This document shows positions 48,552 to 59,022 of a stretch of DNA of 64,000 nucleotides, one piece after another. Made by a program: the position numbers and the translations under genes. How positions within the stretch are numbered: position 1 is the first letter of the stretch; every line of letters starts with the position of its first letter. The notes under the pieces were generated by a model, which had not been told where the DNA came from, did no database searches, and saw only the letters and a program-made list of their open reading frames with translations. The DNA comes from Laburnicola sp. R22_1 (taxonomy: Eukaryota > Ascomycota > Dothideomycetes > Pleosporales > Didymosphaeriaceae): positions 372,001 to 436,000 of the forward strand of contig JACONQ010000021.1 of NCBI GenBank assembly GCA_014281115.1. The letters are read 5' to 3'.

Positions 48552-50669
48552 CCGAGGCTCACCGTCCGACCAGCCCCACCACTCAACAGAGCCACCCACC
48601 ACGACAACACCTTAACTTCAACACGCGATAACTCCACCAGTATGAGCCCAATCGAGGCTGCGCTTGCAGCTATTGAATCGCTAGAACCTGGAGAACAATT
48701 TAGCTATAGACAGATGGCGAGAGAGTATGGTTGTAACCGTGCAGCGCTCGCACAAAGACATAAGGGCGTCTCAACCTCACGCGCTACCCAGGCTCAAAAC
48801 CAGCAAGCTCTCCACCCACAACAGGAGCAGGAGCTCCTACTCTATATTAAACAGCTCACTAGCCGAGGCCTCCCACCTACACAAGCTATGATTGGAAATT
48901 TCGCCTCACAAATCGCGAGGAGAGAGCTTGGAGTAAACTGGGTTAATCGCTTTGTCCACTGGTATCCTGACGAGCTCATCTTAAAATGGACGACGGGCAT
49001 TAACAACAGTCGCCACAAGGCTGATTCAGGGAGGAAGTACAGCCTCTACTTTGACCTCCTACGCGAGAAGATTGAGCAGTATCACGTTGAGCCTCGTCAT
49101 ACATACAATATGGATGAGAAGGGCTTTATGCTTGGTGTTATAGGTCGCTCAAAGAGGATCTTTAGCAGAGCCTCGTACGAGGAGGGGAAGAAGAGGAGTA
49201 CTATCCAGGATGGCTCGCGAGAGTGGATAACGCTGCTAGCCTGTATCTGCGCTGATGGATCTTACCTTGAGCCCGCTCTCATCTATCAGTCAGCCTCAGG
49301 ATCGATATAGGACTCCTGGCTACAGGCCCTCGATCATGCGACTCATTAGGTTCGAATCTCCTCATCGCCCTCTGGCTGGACAAACAACGATATCGGCCTC
49401 GCGTGGCTTAAACAGGTGTTTGATCGCGGTACAAAGGCGAAGGCTCGATCTTTCTATCGATTGCTTATCTTAGATGGCTATGGATCTCACCTTATAATGG
49501 ATTTTATTGAGTACTGCAATTAGAACAAGATCCTCCTCGCTGTATATCCTCCTTATTCAACCTATACGCTGCAGCCGCTCGATGTAGCTATGTTCAAGCC
49601 TCTGTCCACAGCCTACTCAAAGGAGATCTCAGCCTTTATGGAAAGGAGCCAGGGCCTTTGCTCAATAAGCAAGAGGGATTTCTTCCCCCTCTTCTACTAA
49701 GCCTGGCAGGCCTCCTTTAAGGAAACGTCAATCCTAAAGGCCTTCGAGGCTACAGGCCTCTCACCCTTCCATCCTAAGGTTATACTACAGAGATTCAACA
49801 CTAGCCCAAGCTCCTTAAGCGATAGCGAGTCCTTAGCCTTGAGTGCCTCAAACTAGAGGAAGACTGAAGGCCTACTGCGTCAGGTAGTCAAGGATCGAGG
49901 TGATAAACGAGCTCAAAAGCTAAGCCAGGCCTTCCACCAAATCTCAACTCAAAAGACCCTCCTTGAGTATGAGGTCAAGGGCCTACGCAAGGCTCTAATT
50001 AACGAGAGAACGCGTAGGAAGCGAGGCAAGCCTCTCCTACTTAAGGATCCTAAGGAGTATTAAGGTGGGGCTATATTTTGGTCTCCAAGGAAGGTGAAGG
50101 AGGCACGTGATCGCCGGCAGCTCCAGGAGCGCGAGAAGGAGCAGGTACAACACCAAAAAGCTGAGACAAATAGGCTTCGTAAAGAGACAAGACAGGCAAA
50201 GGCGAAGGAGAAGGAAATAAGGCGTTAGGCGAGGGCTGTAGCCAATCTGGTAAAGGAGAAGGAGAAGGCGGAGAAGGCTGCTGAACAGGCCTCTAGGGCA
50301 GCTGCTCGCAGGACTGTAAAACGACTCTAACAAGCTCTCAAAACGTCTCAAAAGGGTAAGAAGCGCAACCTTAAGGCTCCTATAAAAGCTACTCCTAGAA
50401 AGAGATCTATCGCGAGGCCTGCAGCTGGTGGGGAGGCTTATAAGGCTGTTATAGCTCAACCAGCTTCTACCTCGCGCAAAGGGCGCGCGATTAAAACTCC
50501 AACACGATTTCTATAGCTATATATATTAATCAATACCTATAGATATTACCACTAAAAAATATCGCGATAATAACTATTATGTGAGGCTCTACAGCCTCAA
50601 GTTGCAGAGCTGTTTTGGTGTTCAGGTGGCTCTGTTGGGTGGTGGGGCTGGTCGGACGGTGAGCCTCGG
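48552..50669 (+). mobile_element. Pogo-like transposon PogoB-1 (2118 bp)
   Basis: Terminal inverted repeats of about 45 bp start CCGAGGCTCACCGTCCGACC; one mismatch between ends was noticed. TA duplications are at 48550-48551 and 50670-50671. It is inserted in the same host element, 31 bp from the TA that ends PogoA-3. Terminal sequences differ completely from PogoA. Confidence 0.95.
48642..50516 (+). pseudogene. PogoB-family DDE_1 transposase with in-frame stops (624 codons)
   Basis: From ATG 48642 to TAG 50514 the frame is 624 codons with about eight internal TAG/TAA stops and no indel. Open for the first 222 codons. N-terminal helix-turn-helix (FSYRQMAREYGCNRAAL), CENP-B-type region (LLLYIKQLTSRGLPPT to VNRFVHWYPDEL), then the catalytic domain: Asp158 (YNMDEKGF), Asp278 (LLILDGYGSH) and Asp314 (LQPLDVAMF), again 35 residues between the last two. 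The C-terminal ~200 residues are Lys/Glu/Arg/Gln-rich and look like a coiled coil. There is no zinc knuckle, unlike PogoA. The first stop removes the second and third catalytic Asp, so this copy is inactive. Confidence 0.9.
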
Positions 50670-51129
50670 TATTAACACTAAAGAATGCCCTATTAGCTTA
50701 GCGCCTTTAATGAGCTTTTCTACCGCCTTTACCATATAAGTTAGGGAACTATCTACATGCCTTTGAATCCTCTGCTTAACCAGCGTTAATTGCGACCCAA
50801 GTTCTGTACTATTTCGCGGAGTTTGCGACTCCTATGTACTATTGCGAATAGTACAAAGTAGAGGCGTACGCAGGCGGATGTTAAGCTGCGATATCACAAC
50901 TTCTGGGTTATGGGGCACTAGGCCAGCACTTCGAAAGCCTTCTTTGATATTACTTTTAGTAATTGAAGCCTTAAAAGCAGCAATAAAGCAAGGTAGAAAC
51001 TTAATTTTGGTGATGTGCGTAATGTGGTTGCGCAATAGATTCTTAGCTTAGCGCCTATACGCCTTCTTTAATGGCGCAAAACAACCTATGTTAAGTGGCT
51101 GCAAGAGGTGCGACGAATGTGGAGGCATA

Positions 51130-53255
51130 CCCTAGCTTGGCAGTCCGTGCAACGCGTCACTCCATGCAACACCCCGCCATGCAACACCCCAACTTTGACG
51201 CGCCATATCTCCACCAATATGGATCCAATTGAGGCTGCTCAAACAGCAATCGAATCGCGAGAGCCAGGAGAATCTTTCTCATATAGACAGGTTGCAAAGG
51301 ATCACGGTGTTGTGACTTCTACACTAACGCGTCGGCACTAAGGCGTCACACAAGCAGGTGCAGCTGCCAACTCCGCGCGTCGAAATATCAGCCAACAACA
51401 AGAAGTAGAGCTTCTACAATATATCAAACAGCTTACCGAACGTGGCCTTCCTCCTACAAGGCAGATGATACAGAGCTTTGCTTTACATATAGCTAAAAAG
51501 CAGATCTTAATATCCTGGGTTGATCGCTTTGTACGGCGGAACAAGGAATCCTTGATATCTTGATAGACGGCCGGCATCGACAATAATCGCCACAAAGCTA
51601 ATTCTCCAGCCAAATATAAGCTCTACTTCGAGCTCTTGCAGCGTAAGATTGAATAATATCAGATTGAGGCTTGAGATACGTACAATATGGACGAGAAAGG
51701 CTTCCTGCTTAGTATCACCTCCTGCTCTAAGAGGATCTTTAATAGGCCTCTATATAAGGCTAAGGCTGTAAGGCAAGCAATACAAGATGGCAACTGTAAG
51801 TGGATATCGATTATAGCTTATATATGCGCCGATAGATCTGTCTTGGCCCTAGGTCTTATCTATTAGGCTAGCTCTATTAACATATAATTAAGCTAGGCCA
51901 AGGATATTAATCCTAAACACTATTAGGCCTTTATTACAGTATTAGAATCTGGCTGGAGCAATAATTAGATTGGCCTTATATGGCTGCAACAGGTGTTTAA
52001 TTAGCTTATAAAGCCAAAATCTAGACGATTGTATTGGCTATTAATCCTTAATGGCCATAGATCTTATATCACAATGGACTTTATTGACTTTTGTGATTGT
52101 AATAGGATCTTGCTAGCCATATATCCGCCTTATTCTACGTATATGTTGCAGCCTCTTAATGTCTGCGTCTTTAAGCCTCTATTAACAGCATATTTAAACA
52201 AGCTATCAGCCTTTATAAATAACAGCTAGGGACTGGCCTTAATTGCTAAGAGAGATTTCTTTAGCCTGTTCTGGCAGGCCTGGGTCAATACAATGAGGCA
52301 GCTATTGATCCTCTGGGCCTTTAAAGCTATAGGCATCTCCCCGCTCGATCTGACAACTATACTTAATAGATTTGATTAGTCTCAACTATCTGAGCAAGGA
52401 TCACGAGAAAGCTCAACCTTAGTACTTAGTGCTTCAGATTGGAGAAAGATCAATAGGCTACTAAGGGCCGCTGTGGATACAGGCGGAGATAATAAGGCCA
52501 AGAAGCTTAGTTGAACTGTACACCATATCTCTGTACAGAAACAGCTTTTGGAGCATGAAAATAATGGCCTCCGTGAGGCCCTATCGATACAGAAGAAGCG
52601 CTCAAAGCGAGGCAGGCCTTTACCTCTTAATTAGCCAGATGAGTATTATAGTGGAGCTGTTTTCTAGTTACCTTATAGCGTGCAGCGGGCCCGCGATTGT
52701 TAACACTAAAAAGATATAGAGGATTAGCAAAAACAGCTTCAAAAAAGTAAGCAAGTAGAGGCTTGTTGGGCTAGCTAGCAGCTTAAGGCAAGACTTCTCT
52801 AGGAGAGGCGTATTGCTTAAGCAGCTGCTAGAGATGCGCGCGCAAAGTAGAGGGCTGATAAGGCTGCAGATTAACGTCTTAAACAACAGGCCTGCAAGGC
52901 ATAAAGTCAACTTTAGAAACGTATTAGATTATCCTAAAAGGGTAATAAGAAGGCCTTAAAGCCTTCTAGCAGATTTATTAAGAAGAAACAGGCTTAGCGT
53001 GAGGCTGTAGATATTGATGAGGCCTTATCTGTTGCATCCGCCTTATAGTTACGCAGAGGCTAAATTATTAAAACACTAAGTAGATATCGATAATCTAAGT
53101 AGCTAGCAATTATCTACGGGCCTTAGAGACCTTAACTCTAGAAAATCTCGTGATATTATTTTTTGTGGCTGTCTCTATAGCCTTATGTTTGTGGCCGAGC
53201 GATTATGTTGGGGTGTTGCATGGAGTGACGCGTTGCACGGACTGCCAAGCTAGGG
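51130..53255 (+). mobile_element. Pogo-like transposon PogoB-2 (2126 bp)
   Basis: Terminal inverted repeats of about 45 bp, identical by eye, start CCCTAGCTTGGCAGTCCGTG. TA duplications are at 51128-51129 and 53256-53257. The left end holds two tandem copies of CCATGCAACACCCC and the right end one. It is inserted in the catalytic region of the PogoA-host transposase. Confidence 0.95.
51219..53093 (+). pseudogene. PogoB-family DDE_1 transposase, RIP-inactivated (624 codons)
   Basis: ATG 51219 (MDPIEAAQTAIES) to TAA 53091 is again exactly 624 codons, collinear with 48642-50516, with many TAG/TAA/TGA stops. The start was chosen by alignment; the frame is open further upstream to 51108, but that lies outside the element. 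Of the catalytic positions, YNMDEKGF keeps Asp, while ILNGHRS and LQPLNVCVF show Asp-to-Asn. The C-terminal Lys/Glu-rich part is recognisable. It is older or more heavily mutated than PogoB-1. The two share the protein family but not the terminal repeats. Confidence 0.88.
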
Positions 53256-54192
53256 TATAGAGAGTAATAATATTACTCTTTTTGCAGTAATCCTGGAATT
53301 CGAGCGAGTTGTGACTTTTGTGGCCATTAATAATAAGTAAATATGCTCTACTAGTAGTACGCCTCTTTGTATGCTTATTAAAGTGCTTTAGCCATTGCAG
53401 ACTAAGCTTATTTGTTGTCTAGCCGTTTTTAGAGACTGCAATAACCTAATTATAAGGTAGATCCTTCTCCTTATACTAGGCGGAGAGGTAGTGCTTGCCC
53501 CTAAAGATAATAAAGGGTGGGATCCACTACCCTATTGCGTTAATGCCTTAGATGACTGTTGTCTACTCCCTATTGCCCTACTGCACCTGCTTTGGCTGTC
53601 CTTAACGCTTAGAGCCTATAACTACCACTCTAGTTAATATTATGCCTATTATAAAGCTAGACTTATTAAAATTATAGGTGTCCTTATCTAGGATACTATA
53701 CTTAGCCTTTATGTTCTCCACAAGCTAGAACTAGCCTCGTATTACCTTAGGATCCTTCTAGAGGGCTCTCTTATAGTTGTACTTTCAATTGAACTTGACT
53801 TAAAGCTTTAGCTGGCGCTTAACAAAGTTATAAGGCCACCTCTAGCCAACTAGCTTGTAGTGACGTGCAGCTAGTAAAGAATTAGCCATATCTTTTATAG
53901 TATTAAGCCGGGGCGAAAATTCTCGCGCGTCTAGGTTAAGTATATGCTGCACAATCACCTACTCCTCTCTTATAGTAAGTCTTATTTTATTAGGTACGCA
54001 GTCGCGTCTAAATGTCTTTCTGGCGTGTTAGTTGCTAAGTGTACTTTAAGAGACGTTATAGAGGGCTGCAGCGTGTCGCTAAGAGAGTGTCGCGTCTTAT
54101 TTAATAGCCTAGATTATAAGCTATATACGCGCTTCTTTTAACGCCAGTAGTTTATTATGTGGTTAAGGTATTACGTTGTACTATTACTAATA

Positions 54193-56063
54193 ACGTACTT
54201 TGCACTCGAGTCGGACACTCCATCGAGTCGGACACTTTGCCAAGACCCCACCAAGTTCTGTACTATTCACGATAGTATAGAGTCAACATGAACTATTTTC
54301 AATAGTCTAAATAGGCTAAACTATTTAGAATCTACTTCTATAAGCTGCCTACAGGTTTTTTTATTGTGCCCAGGCTTGCCGCAGCGTCCACAGCGCTGTT
54401 GAGCGGATTCGCCTCCATTAGTGCGCACCCTCTTCTTTGCCTTCTTGCCATCACTACGCACCCCAAAGTCCTTTAGAGTAGCCAGTCGCTGGCCCTCTTT
54501 AACTGTAAGGACTCCTTCTTGCTGCAATCGCTTTCTTTTATATAATTTACGTCGTGTGGCGGCCTCATTAGCAGCTTAAAGTTCGGCGTTGCGTTTGGTC
54601 ATCAACACCAAAGAATGCCCTATTAGCTTGGCGCCTTTGACAAGCTTTTCCACCGCCTTAACCATATAAGTTGGGGAACTATCCATATGCCTTTGAATCC
54701 TCTACTTAACCAGCGTCGATTGCGACCTAAGTTCTGTACTATTTCGCGGAGTTTGCGACTCCCATGTACTATCGCGAATAGTACAAAGTGGAGGCGTACG
54801 TAGGCGGACGTCAAGCTGCGATATCACAGCTTCTAGGTTGTGGGGCACTAGGCCAGCACCTTGAAAGCCTCCTTTGATATTACTTTCAGTAAACGAAGCC
54901 TTAAAAGCAGCAATAAAGCAAGGCAGGAACTCGATTTTAGTGATGTGCGTGATGTGGTTGCGCATCAAATCCTTAGCTTAGCGCCCATACGCCTTTTTTA
55001 AAGGCGCGAAACAGCCCACATCAAGTGGCTGCAAGAGGTGCGACGAATGCGAGGGCATACAGAGAGTAACAATATTACTCTTCTTGCAGTAATCCTAGAA
55101 TTCGAGCGAGTTGTGACTTTCGTGGCCATCGATAATGAGCAAACGTGCTCCACCAGTAGTACGCCTCTTTGTATGCTTATCAAAGTGCTTTAGCCATTGC
55201 AGACCAAGCTCATTTGTCGTCCAGCCGTTCTTAGAGACTGCAATAACCTAATTATGAGGTAGATCCTTCTCCTTATACCAGGCGGAGAGGTGGTGCTTGC
55301 CCCCGAAGATAATGAAGGGTGGGATCCACTAACCCATCGCGTTGATGCCTTAGATAACTGTTGTCCACTCCCTATTGCCCTGCTGCACCTGCTTTGGCCG
55401 TCCTCGACGCTCAGAGCCTGTGACTACTACTCTAGTCGATATTATGCCTATTATAAAGCCTGCTTTATCAAAATTGTAGGTGTCCTTGTCCAGGATACCA
55501 TATTTGGCCTTCATGTTCTCCACAAGCTAGAACCAGTCTTGTATCACCTTAGGATCCTCCTAGAGAGCTCTCTTGTAGTCGTACTTTCGATTGAACTTAA
55601 CTTTAAGCTCTGGCTGGCGCTTAACAAAGTTATAAGGCCACCTCTAGCCAACTGGCTTGTAGTGGCGTGCAGCTAGTAAAGAATCAGCCATATCTTTTAT
55701 AGCATTGAGCTGAGGCGGAAATTCTCGCGCGTCTAGGTCGAGTATATGCTCCACAATCGCCTGCTCCTCTCTTATAGTAAGTCTTATTTTGTTGGGTGCG
55801 CAGTCGCGTCTAAACGTCTTTCTAGCGCGTTAGTTGCTAAGTGTACTTTAAGAGACGTTGTAGATAGCTGCAGCGCGTTGCTAAGAGAGTGTCGCGTCTT
55901 GTTTAATAGTCTGGATTGCAAGCTGTATACGCGCTTCTTTTAACGCCAGTGGTTTGTTGTGTGGTTGAGGCATCGCGTTATACTATTGCTAATAGTACGT
56001 TTTGGTGGGGTCTTGGCAAAGTGTCCGACTCGATGGAGTGTCCGACTCGAGTGCAAAGTACGT
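54193..56063 (-). mobile_element. Pogo-like transposon PogoA-4 (1871 bp), same family as its host
   Basis: Terminal inverted repeats of about 62 bp, identical by eye, start ACGTACTTTGCACTCGAGTC. TA duplications are at 54191-54192 and 56064-56065. It sits just inside the right terminal repeat of PogoA-host (host sequence resumes GTACGTTTTGG at 56066) and has the same orientation and length as the host. Confidence 0.96.
54321..55973 (-). pseudogene. PogoA-4 transposase with in-frame stops (550 codons)
   Basis: ATG at 55973 (MPQPHNKPLALKEARI) to TAG at 54321-54323 is 1653 nt in one frame, broken by many stops. Family landmarks in order: ATLS-stop-QRAAAIYNV helix-turn-helix, EEQAIVEHILDLDAR, then the three catalytic Asp, all retained: YNFDKAGF, LLIIDGHESH and LLQPLDVGCF. 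Near the end HITHITKIEFLPCF and GAGLVPHN match PogoA-3. The C-terminus has a zinc knuckle CGRCGKPGHNKKTC. The stops include changes such as TTC-TAG-GAT where PogoA-3 reads TTC-CAG-GAG. Confidence 0.88.
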
Positions 56064-56134
56064 TAGTACGTTTTGGTAAGGTCTTAGCAAAGTAATCGAC
56101 TCAATGGAATAATTAACTCGAGTGTAAAGTACGT

Positions 56135-56639
56135 TATTAATTTTAGTGCACCTATATTAAATAGTTTAATAGAATAATAATATTTATATATAATCTATAT
56201 ATAAATAATCTAGTGCCTATAAATAAGCTAAAATATACTATTTATTATATTAAATATTACTTAATTACTAGTTTCTTAATAGATTACTAAAATTTCTTAA
56301 ATCTAAGATAATTAAAAATAATAGGACTAAATCTATACTAAAAGTTTATAGAGAGATTGGAAAAAGGATATATTATACTATATATAAGTATTAGCTAATT
56401 CTGTACCTTAGATTAAAAGTTATATTCTTCTAAAGTTAGAGTTTTTTTACCCCTATTTTACCCCTAAATTACTTTTACCCTAGACTAACTAAGCGCTTAC
56501 TAATAGCCTAGGTATAATTTCCTAAACCTTCTCTTTAAAATAATATATTTTTTATATTTTTAGCTAACCTAATAAGGAAGCTATAAGACTTTAGAGAAGG
56601 TAACTTTTTAAGTGACTTTTTTTTTATTGCACCCCACTG
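56135..56639. other. Right arm of the Tc1/mariner-like element
   Basis: AT-rich, non-coding, including the right terminal inverted repeat (about 56510-56639). A TAAAAGTTATATTCTTCTAA-type segment near 56410 is a diverged direct repeat of one near 45790. Confidence 0.6.
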
Positions 56640-56863
56640 TACATCCTGGCAGTTTCTTACAGCCTGCTCTTACAACAGAACTAACCGCCGCAGTACGATA
56701 CGCTCGTACAATGTTAAATTTCCTTCTAAAGACGTTCGTCCGACAAGCTCTCTCCACCATCTAGGCGCTTTATCACACCCCGAGATAAACCTATGTCCTC
56801 ATTGTCAACCATCTCCCTGTTTCCCTCCACATCTACCACTCCAAACTTCTTAATTGTCTCCAG

Positions 56864-57342
56864 AACTTACACCACTAGATCTTGCCGCACGTACGCGGCA
56901 ATGTAACATCGTGGGTCAACTGCTGGAAGCGATTACCACCGCACACAAGGCAACCGTTGACGCAGAGGACGAAAGAGGCCACACGCCACTATATTATGCT
57001 TGCAAATCAGGACGCCCCGAAACGGTGAAGCTGTTACTTGAAGCAGGGGCTGATGCATCTCGTAAGGACCTATTCGAGGCGTGTGCAACTTTTGAAGATA
57101 AGAACGCTCTTTGGGTCACGCCCTCCAAGGGTACAAGAGCGGCAGCATCTGGACTTACACTTGACGATTGGACCCGTCCGACCGCTGCATTCAAGAGCAG
57201 GTGCTCTGGTGCGGAACTCGATCCATACCAGGATACGACTCGAATAGAAGAGATAATCGACATGTTGATACCTTTGAATTACGGGGCCGAGCCATCCTAT
57301 TCTAACCTAAAAAATGAAAGTATGGGTATCTTAAAATCATAA
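56864..57342 (+). CDS. Ankyrin-repeat protein, 3' exon (5' end missing or displaced)
   Basis: Open frame ending at TAA 57340-57342 with no ATG start. A TAA lies just upstream in frame and CTCCAG at 56858-56863 is a good splice acceptor, so this is read as a last exon. It encodes about 159 residues with one clear ankyrin repeat (GHTPLYYACKSGRPETVKLL) preceded by a second, weaker one (TPLDLAARTRQCNIVGQLLE). Ankyrin repeats are binding modules; no further function can be inferred. Upstream, 56642-56763 is an open frame that starts right at the TA duplication of the Tc1/mariner-like element and looks coding (ALTTELTAAVRYAR), so the gene's 5' part was probably cut off by that insertion. The joining intron is not certain. 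Likely a pseudogene or a truncated gene. Confidence 0.6.
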
Positions 57343-57501
57343 CGACCGCCCAATCCACACGTGATGCAGCCTACCAGCAATGCCCAGCATGAACATAACT
57401 ATGCATAAAAAGAAGAACGACAAAACCGCGCAGACAACCCCGTAAGAAGCCTCAAACACAAAGCAAGCAACGACGCTTCACCACGTGATTGAGCCTCCCT
57501 C
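57343..57501. other. Short convergent intergenic spacer
   Basis: Separates the ankyrin exon (+) from the stop of the Sgf73-like gene (-). No feature seen. Confidence 0.5.
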
Positions 57502-59022
57502 CTACGACGCGCCCACACTCGCCACACTAGCCTTCCGTTGCTGCGGGCCCGGCCCAGGTAACTGCCCCGGCAAGATCTGTCGCGGCCCAGCGGCCGATCC
57601 ACCCATGCTGATCGTACTTTGCCGCCGACTTCCAGCGTTCATCCCACTGCCACTAGGCCCATCAAGGCTTGCACTAAGCGGCGGCGCAAAGCTGCCCATA
57701 CTGCCAGCGCTCCCCGGGAAGTTCTCTGCCGTCGCGCTGCCGGGCGTACCCATGATGCCGAGCGCGAGGCCGCGAGCAGTGCCCATGTCGGACGGGTTGC
57801 CGGCGGAGTACAATGAGCCTCCTGGAGGTGGACCGAGAGCCGAGCGGAGCATGCCCTTCATGCGAATGTATTGGTATTTCTTGGGCAGCGATACAGGCAT
57901 AAAGGTGGCTATGGGCCGGGGGTGGTGACGTTGGAGAGAGGCCATGATGGCTTCTTTCTCTTCATCGGAATCAACTGCACCCGAGGGCTCGAGATCTTCC
58001 GGTAGTGGAGCATTTGCATCGATTGCGGCACCTGCAATACTGTTAGCATACATTGCGCAAAGACGAGGTGCATGTACGCACGTTGTTGCTTCGCCTGGTT
58101 CTTTTTCTGGTACTGCGCGAGCAGCATATCATAAGGCAGACTCCTCCCAGGTACGGCCCTCTTCAACCCCATGCTGTGGCTCTTGCACGTCAGACTGCGC
58201 GCGCAGAAGCCTCCATTCGGCAGGGCCACACCGCACTGCTTCTCGACATCGACCGGGCCCTTCGGTTTCGCAGTTTTCTGCTTGGGCTCATCCTTCTTCT
58301 TTTTCTTCGCCCCGGGCTTCCCATCGTCCCCTTCCAGCTTCCTCTTCTTGCCCTTCTTTGCGCCTTCGCCATCTACGACCGCGCCCTTGAGCGCCTTTCG
58401 CGCATTCTTGCCACTGTCGACATCCTCGCCCTTCTCTTTGCGAAGCGCTGCGTCCTTTGCTTCTTTAGCTTCCTTCTTTTTCTTCAGCTTCTCTTGCTTC
58501 TTGTTGAGGCATTCGCGGATATGGGTTGCGGAGGAGGCGCGGAGGACGGGACGGCGGCAGTGCTTGCACAGCACGAGATCTGACTCGTCTGAGACGGGGT
58601 GGCCGCTTGAGAAGCCAGCCAGGGTCTTCTCTTCCATGGGGTTGACTATCGGCGAGGTACTCCCAGCCGCAGTCGAAGCTTTGCCCTCCGCATCTATTAT
58701 GTATTAGCCCGATGTCCAACCAACAAGCACCTCGAGGGTGAGAAGCCAGGGCTGTCGGTGCTGTGCGTAAGACAAGACGCACTGATAACATCGCTCTCCT
58801 TCCAATTACCCGAAATCGACGGCTTTGGGACAGGCTTCTTCAACTTGAATGAAACAGGTTTCTCTTTCTTCTCCTTCAGTCCATCCTTCAACGCGCCCAT
58901 ATCGACGAGACCATTCTTCGCGGACGCTGCGGGCGCCGGGGGTGCTGTGGAACATAAGCTAGGTGCGGAGGGGTAGGGTTGTGGCCGAACTCACCTTTGC
59001 GCGCGGCGCCGGCGGCAGCCAT
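57502..59022 (-). CDS. sgf73: SAGA complex deubiquitinase-module subunit, Sgf73/ataxin-7-like (SCA7 domain)
   Basis: Model: exons 58995-59022, 58810-58944, 58082-58693 and 57502-58031; introns of 50, 116 and 50 nt with GT/AG ends; 434 aa. A zinc finger at residues 97-116 (C-x2-C-x11-H-x3-[22 protein letters not shown]) is followed by a Lys-rich stretch. The SCA7 domain at ~199-253 has [20 protein letters not shown] and [15 protein letters not shown]. The tail is Gly/Pro/Ser-rich. In yeast, Sgf73 anchors the H2B deubiquitinase module (Ubp8, Sgf11, Sus1) to SAGA in the nucleus. The start at 59022 was chosen because its 9-codon exon joins in frame; an alternative ATG at 58900 would give a shorter protein. 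The domain call is strong. The first exon is an inference. Confidence 0.9.

Larger units (their letters stand above)
46418..54171 (-). pseudogene. PogoA-host transposase, in four pieces
   Basis: Aligning to the 54321-55973 copy, the reading frame would run from 54171 (start ATG now ATA) to a stop at 46418-46420. Excluding the three insertions inside it, the length is 1653 nt, identical to that copy. All three catalytic Asp are now Asn (YNFNK near 53670, IINGHK near 53320, QPLNIG near 51085). The C-terminal zinc-knuckle part survives at about 46440-46660. An open frame at 46496-46756 crosses the insertion junction and is a chimera, not a gene. Confidence 0.85.
46290..56134 (-). mobile_element. 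Pogo-like host element PogoA-host, interrupted by four insertions
   Basis: The left end starts ACGTACTTTGCACTCGAGTC at 46290; the right end is its RIP-altered inverse ending at 56134. TA flanks both (46288-46289, 56135-56136). The host pieces are 46290-46667, 48519-48551, 50670-51129, 53256-54192 and 56064-56134 (each including a TA). Removing the four nested elements and one TA for each leaves exactly 1871 bp, equal to the full-length family copy at 54193-56063. Direct motifs CGAGTCGGACACT-like occur twice in each terminal repeat. Confidence 0.93.
43915..56639 (+). mobile_element. Tc1/mariner-like element (about 2.9 kb) carrying nested pogo-like elements
   Basis: The right end, read inward on the minus strand, is CAGTGGGGTGCAATAA. 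The left end at 43915 is TAGTAGGGTGCAATAA, the same with RIP changes. The inverted repeats continue for about 130 bp (shared AAGAGAAGGTTTAGGAA at their inner part). TA flanks both sides (43913-43914, 56640-56641). Subtracting the pogo-like insertion 46290-56134 and one TA leaves 2878 bp. CAGTG(G) starts and TA targets are standard for this superfamily. A ~70-bp segment near 45790 recurs near 56410, so the 3' arm contains a direct repeat. Confidence 0.82.

Noticed and set aside
50037..50459. 140-codon Leu-rich open frame on the minus strand
   Set aside because: Antisense of the Lys/Glu-rich C-terminus of the PogoB-1 transposase; Leu-richness is a reading artefact.
53944..54141. Plus-strand open frame similar to one at 55746-55943
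   Set aside because: Similarity is explained by both being antisense to the N-terminal part of homologous transposases.
57485..57928. 147-codon Pro/Arg-rich plus-strand open frame
   Set aside because: Antisense of the low-complexity C-terminus of the Sgf73-like protein.
58171..58707. 178-codon Phe/Ser-rich plus-strand open frame
   Set aside because: Antisense of the Lys-rich part of the Sgf73-like protein.
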